Assembly: GCF_037126465.1 (NCBI RefSeq)
Contig: NC_088202.1
Span: 30,302,213-30,366,212 of the forward strand
Origin: Ornithodoros turicata
Lineage: Eukaryota; Arthropoda; Arachnida; Ixodida; Argasidae
Reading direction: 5' to 3'
Length of the DNA: 64,000 bases
Position numbers and translations under genes: made by a program. The first letter of the stretch is position 1; each line of letters starts with the position of its first letter. Below the pieces are notes generated by a model. The model did no database searches, was not told where the DNA came from, and saw only the letters and a list, made by a program, of their open reading frames with translations. Shown piece by piece: positions 58,546 through 64,000 of the stretch.

Positions 58546-58960
58546 CAAGCACGTGCATAGTAGCGAGCACTCCATTGTGTGTCAGTACAAGTGAATATGC
58601 GTCCCGGTGTTAGTACGCCCTGGAAGACGTCAGGCACATGGCCTGGAAGCTAAAGACGGCACTCTTGACAGTTTGAACATCAAACACAACAACGACGTGA
58701 CATCACTGAAACATGACAAAACAAATTTATCCCCCAATCCCCACTGAGCAATTTTTAATCCCTTGGAGAGTAGTCACCTCTCTGGACGATGCGCAACACT
58801 TTAGGCTTTCGGAAAGAACAGTAAGAGTTATGTTGTCCCGAGTGGCTGCGGACTAACATCTCAATTTTTTTTCGTTTTCAAATCAAATCAAATGAGTTAT
58901 GTTGCATATCAGTGACAAATTTTTCACGCTGGCAAAAGGGTTGGGTATACTGTATAGTTT
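58546..58960. other. Unassigned
   Basis: May include diverged upstream LINE Z sequence; nothing clear. Confidence 0.35.
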
Positions 58961-60043
58961 AGTGTCGGGGGTACCTCGTAAGTAACCCGTTACTGTAACT
59001 AAGGTACTTTTTTCGGTAACTTTTAACTTAACTCGTTGCTCTTGATCTCTAGTAACTTCCTGCGGACTTCGATCCTTCTTTAGCTGCCTTTTTCAAAGTA
59101 ACTTGGGGCAAGTTCGGAGTTCCTTTTGTTCGATTCTGGTCCACAAACGTGCACTGCGCGTCTGATTGTGCTCTGCGCTCCCTTGCTGTTGCACGCTGAA
59201 CGCCACAAATTCTGTTTTGGCCGTATATTAGGAGACTCAGTTGACGTTCATCTTAGCAACGAGGAGTGCATCTGTAATAACAGAGGGACTGAGAAGTAAA
59301 ACTAAAACGGTACTGCTCTACGAAGTGTGCGCAGAGGAAAACTCATGGAATCTAAACTCTCTATGCCTGCTGTGTGCGCCCTTGAAGAACCGTATTACGA
59401 GATCAAAATCATCAAATGTCTGCCTAAAGAAGTACATAAAGGCACGCTTCTTTCGTCATATCAACTATTGATATAGTTTTCAGATATCAAAATTATTCAT
59501 GCGCGTCTGACTCCCTTGTTGTTATGCAGTGAACGTTAGAAATTTTGTTTTTGTCGTACATTAGGAGGCTCAGGTGTCGCTCATCTTCATGACGAGCAGT
59601 GACAGAGGGCAATGTGTAGTAGGGTTAAAACTGGGCGCGGTTCTACAATATATGCGTAGAGGACAACTCATAGAACATAGACTTGCTTTGTGCTCCGTTG
59701 AAGAACCGCATTACGAGATCAAAATAATTAAATCTCTCCATAAAGCAGAAGATAAATGTAGGCTTCTTTCGTCTTATCAGATGTTTATATAGTTTTTGCA
59801 TATCAGAACTATTTTGAAACCTCTTGCAACGCCCATTGTGGGATCAAGATCTGAATAAATAAAAGACAGGTCATGAAGAAAAATTGTATATTACGTAGCA
59901 AGTAACTTTAAAGTAACTCATTACTTTTCCAAAATAGCTTAGGAACTTCAAGTTTATTTTCATTACGTGTAAATTCGTTATTAACTTAGCTAAATTTTTT
60001 GCACAGTAACTTAACTGGTAACGAGTTCCACTTGCCGAGCAAC
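58961..60043. mobile_element. hAT-like non-autonomous element
   Basis: Ends carry GTAACCCGTTACTGTAAC at left and, reversed, AACTCGTTACCAGTTAAGTTAC at right, with many AGTAAC words. The interior holds two diverged tandem copies of about 330 bp (59156-59490, 59501-59820). No transposase motif and no clear TSD. Confidence 0.5.
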
Positions 60044-61974
60044 GTCCTCATCTCTGGTATTCTTTCTTATAAATTAGTCCCTGTTCCGGCTAATCCTCAT
60101 TCGCGAACTGCACCGAAAACGTTTTTTTTTTTCTTATTCCGAAGAGAACGTACGCTCGACTGTTGTGGATTCAGCTGGGAAGAAGGACACCTGGCAGCCA
60201 GGTAGTCAAATCGTAGTGCCATTCTTCGTGTCTCCCAACGTCGAAAATTAGATCGATTGAAACCCGTTATTTGTGTGCTCCACCTTTTCCGTTCATCACC
60301 GTTATCATCGGCACCACCATCACCACTCTAATCCTACACACCAGAAAAAGCTCTTCAAAGGTACTGTAAAGCAGCACCCATCATATGTCATTTAGTGTGG
60401 CTATTCGATAGTCCAAGCCACCAGGACAAAAACTGCGCAAGTTTCATTCCAATCGACGGTGCAATTAATGATAACATTAGAATTAAACATTACGAGCAAC
60501 ACTTTACTAGGTATTCGAAATGAATCCGTACTCCTGCCACATACGGCGGCAACACTGCGGCAACACGCGTCAACACGCGTATAACACTGGGCCCGACATA
60601 ACAATTCACCACAATCCACCATAAAATCCGCCCCTGCAATCCACACAACGATCCACATTTGAGGATAAACAGATAAGCGAACTGAAATGAAATGCTGAGC
60701 CGTAAAGAATGTGTCAGACGTTCAAGAAGCCAGACAGCGTCGGGATTTGCTTGTTCACAGAGATTCACAGAGAGAGTTAGAGGCCGCGAACAGAAGGAGC
60801 GCGCAGGCGCAGCAGAGAAGCAGGGAGAGCCTCCATCGAACAGCGGCCAGCGCTGGGTTACTTCTCAAAAAACACCGTTAACAGGGGTTTCAGAATGCAT
60901 AGGTAAAGTGGGAACTAATATATGGTTACTAAAATAACGAAGTTCCGATGTAATAGTGTGTAATACCAATTTTCGGTGTTGCCCGCTGTACAGAGGGTTG
61001 TTTCACACCATGCTCCACTACGCCGCATTTTTATGGCAAATTAAAAATATTTATAGCGCGTTGTCGGTCGTATGGCTCCGCATATGGTATTTAGAAGCAA
61101 CAAAGTCTCTAGTCACATCACCGGCATATCATGCTTGTCTACTGCTTTACAGTACCTTTATCCCACAACGTCTGACGAAGAATCTTCCTGGACTACACAA
61201 TTCAACTACTGGCTATGTCTTCCATATAAGTATCTTCCATATATCAGTTCATTGTTTACATATAGGTGCTATTCATAATTATTCATGTGACAATGTGTGA
61301 AAACAAGAACCTGTCTTGAAACGTAACTTGCTAACGAGCGACACTCAACAAAAATGTGCGAACACATCGAAAAGGAAAAAACGAAAGGAAGAAAGAAAGA
61401 CAGAACACATGAACATGCTTCTTGCTCCTTAGGGTCAACAGACAGAAACAGAGAAGAGCAACACTGGAGAATGATGGAGGGGGCCAATTAGACGAAGCCT
61501 ACTCACGAGACGAGCATGCTGGATAGACCGCATCTCTCACTCCTTATCCGATATGTGATCAGGACACACGCACACAACTAAATGTGTGCGGCTGCAGTAA
61601 TTCGTCTCCATGCCAGTTCCCATTCATACGAGGGTGGTCCGAAACACAAGCATTACTTCCAATGGAGAGTCGTATAATGAACCCCCGCATATCTTAGCAT
61701 CAGAACTCTGAAACCCTGTCGGCTTACATTGATAAAAATCCGCTTTGCGGGTTTATAGTCAACCGCTATGATTCTCTCTGCGTGATACAATGACCTGAAA
61801 TGAGTAAGCCGTGCACCACGCTTTCCGAACGAACATTACGCGTTAATTGCTATGCAAGTCAAATGAGACTCCGCTGTATAGACATGCGGCTCGATGAAGA
61901 GGTAATCCTAGTCACGGGGAGCCATCCCTTGTCGACGGACGTCCACCTTGATGTCGATACAGCAGTATGTGTCG
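60044..61974. other. Unassigned
   Basis: A 114-codon frame at 60956-61300 has no recognised domain. Nothing else seen. Confidence 0.4.
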
Positions 61975-62059
61975 CATAATTAAGGGACGCGGAAAAGACA
62001 CGGACGTAGCCGCACACAACACATAGACGTCAGTGTTCTTTTCGCGTTCCTTAATTATG
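61975..62059. repeat. Short hairpin element
   Basis: CATAATTAAGGGACGCGGAA at the left pairs with TTCGCGTTCCTTAATTATG at the right; 85 bp overall. Confidence 0.65.
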
Positions 62060-63009
62060 TATCATTTTAAATAAGAGGCATCGCAGAACGAGAAGAAATC
62101 GTGACGTATGCTACTCCCCTCACGTGACCAGTGACGTACAGCGGCACAGCCATGGATGTAAGAAACTAAGGAGAGGGCTATAAACACGAAAGGCCGTGGG
62201 ACTCCTCTAGCGGTCACTCCTGGCAATGCCACGCCCATGGCGGTCTGCGCGGAGGCTTCGAAGTTTAGCAAACCTCATCTTCACCAAACGCAAGACCGTC
62301 AAGGAGCCCATTTGCACAACACTTTTAAGAGTATGAGGTATTTCAACATTTCCCGCGTAATAAATCACAGCGAAAGTTCAGCGGAGCAGAAGAGAAGCGA
62401 CGCAATGCCACGATGACGTGCGTACGTCTTCTAGCTATTTAGTGATCCATTGCTTCCACAGTGATATGACCTATTTTGTGTTTCAACCTCCAAAGAGGGT
62501 ATGAATGCAGAAGCAAGTTATTCGGCCGCTGCTCGTCTCCATATTCCGATAGGTATATATATTCTCATATTCGTCTCCATACTCCATTGCCACGGGGAAG
62601 GTATATTTAAACAGGTAGCGTAACTCGCATAGGACCCTGCGTCTTCGGAATGACGCCATGATAGAGATCGTCAGCGCCGTCCATCAGTTGGGCGGACTAC
62701 TATGATTGTAAATAAATGACGTCAGAGATGACATCAGCAGTATGAATAATAAGCAGTGCATAATTCGCCAAGGCAGGTTTTCATTAGCGCACCTCGTTTG
62801 CGTTGTTTTCCCTTTTCCTGACCGAGCCATACTAATCACCCACGGCAACAATATCAGATGAGAAAAGAGAAAAAGAAATCATATCGGGCCTAACGACATA
62901 TATCAATTCGAAATACATACAGTTATCACAGATTTTGGCAACTCCGAACAGAAGGGCATCGTGATGACTACATAGCAATTAGGAAGGTTCACTTACGGTC
63001 CATTTCTCA
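62060..63009. other. Unassigned
   Basis: Nothing recognised. Confidence 0.4.
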
Positions 63010-63180
63010 GTTACGCTCTTAAAAATGAACTTCACCACATAGCACGCTCCTAGGCAACCATTATCCCGAATGACAACGTTCTCGCCCCCAATCTGTTGAA
63101 AACGAGAGGCGGAGCCTACTTTGTGCCGTACATAATGGTCACAAACTAGGCTCCGCCTCTCGTTTGCATTTTGCCGTTAT
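63010..63180. repeat. Foldback MITE copy
   Basis: ATGAACTTCACCACATAGCA starts one arm; GAAAACGAGAGGCGGAGCCT pairs with AGGCTCCGCCTCTCGTTT across a short loop. The outer part of the second arm is lost. Confidence 0.6.
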
Positions 63181-63590
63181 GACGTTTGCATTTCTTTAAT
63201 GAGTGGTCCTAATGGGACCACTACAAAACAAAACAAACAAAACCAAGAAACATGACATCGTTGGTGCACAGCTGATTCCTGTTAGCACTCACGCCATCAT
63301 GGCCGGTCGTGCCATGACCAATTCTTTTTTTTTTTTTCGCGGGGCAAGCAACAAGGGATGCGTTGTGTCTGTTCACATCTGTTAATCTTGGTCTACAGCT
63401 CCGAGATGTGAACATCCCTTCCTGTTTAACACAAAAAGTGTACCAACTCCGTACTACAATGCACGGACACACGGCACGGATACAGAGATGCACGGATAAA
63501 CAAGCCCAACGGACAAACAAGCCCCACATGCGCTGGGGAGCAGTATACGGAAAAGTACTCGTGTGGTAGATGATTTCGTTTATGTGGATG
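63181..63590. other. Unassigned
   Basis: T run near 63325; nothing recognised. Confidence 0.4.
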
Positions 63591-63752
63591 AGTGGGGCAA
63601 CAGATGGTTTCTTCTACATTGAAATTATGAATAGCCTGTTAGTACACACACGGCATGCCCATGTTGTAAAAGTGGGGCAACAGATGGTTTCTCCTACATT
63701 GAAATTATGAATAGCCTGTTAATACACACACACGGCATGCCCATGTTGTAAA
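63591..63752. repeat. Tandem duplication, 80/82 bp
   Basis: AGTGGGGCAACAGATGG starts both units (63591 and 63671). The units differ by a few substitutions and one extra CA. Confidence 0.9.
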
Positions 63753-64000
63753 GGTTTTTGTTTATGATCGTGCCTCTACTACCAACACCTAGGATCGCTC
63801 GCGCCTCATGATGATAGCCTTGCCGATGGGTCTGATTTGGTATTCTCGCTTGTTTTCCTACCAGATTAGGTATACCTTGCCACGGGCATGGAGGAAGCCA
63901 TGATGACGTTTTGCCGTGACGTGTACGGGTCACGTGTGTGGGCAACTAACTACAATGCCAGCGCCGGTCAGCACTCCATTGGGAGAGGCGCTTAGGACAT

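Noticed and set aside
60956..61300. 114-codon frame as a host exon
   Set aside because: No domain, no clear splice sites and no similarity that I recognise.

Overview
This window looks like intergenic DNA from a large, repeat-rich animal genome. Low coding density, RNase H-bearing LINEs, tRNA-derived SINEs and many foldback elements fit an arthropod. From memory of similar repeats I favour a tick or related chelicerate, but no search was run and this is inference. I see no convincing host gene exon, rRNA, CRISPR array or bacterial feature. Nearly everything that can be read is mobile-element sequence, often nested, and the only long intact coding frame belongs to a truncated LINE.

Layout. 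0-8.5 kb: a LINE 3' end, a full SINE, a SINE inserted into an older repeat (D), and two adjacent degenerate LINEs. 10.9-15.9 kb: SINEs of three types and elements made of CCAATATTGG-like words. 17.6-26 kb: a second LINE X copy, three tiny retro-insertions with target-site duplications (TSDs), and an inverted second copy of the CCAATATTGG element carrying its own hairpin insertion. 27-31 kb: an element with GTATCGATAC-like ends and three LINE/SINE 3' ends. 31.4-35.1 kb: a 3.1 kb long-inverted-repeat element holding a TA-flanked insertion and sitting inside another repeat. 35.5-40.1 kb: hairpins, LINE stubs and a GTACC-word array. 46.4-48.8 kb and 54.1-55.4 kb: clusters of TTGGCCAA-word arrays alternating with repeat D. 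49.5-54.1 kb: a palindromic MITE, two long inverted repeats, and a young truncated LINE with an intact 300-codon RNase H/zinc-finger frame and perfect TSDs. 56.2-60.0 kb: a LINE split by an ACACC-word element, then a hAT-like element. The rest is unassigned.

Three themes recur. (1) Paralogous copies give filled/empty site pairs that prove several insertions from the sequence alone. (2) One LINE family ends in a run of C just after an AATAAACATAT-type motif and has left at least four short 3' stubs. (3) Several unrelated-looking elements are each built from repeats of one short self-complementary word, and two of these groups share CCCAAGCAR-type ends; this is the best candidate here for something not yet described.
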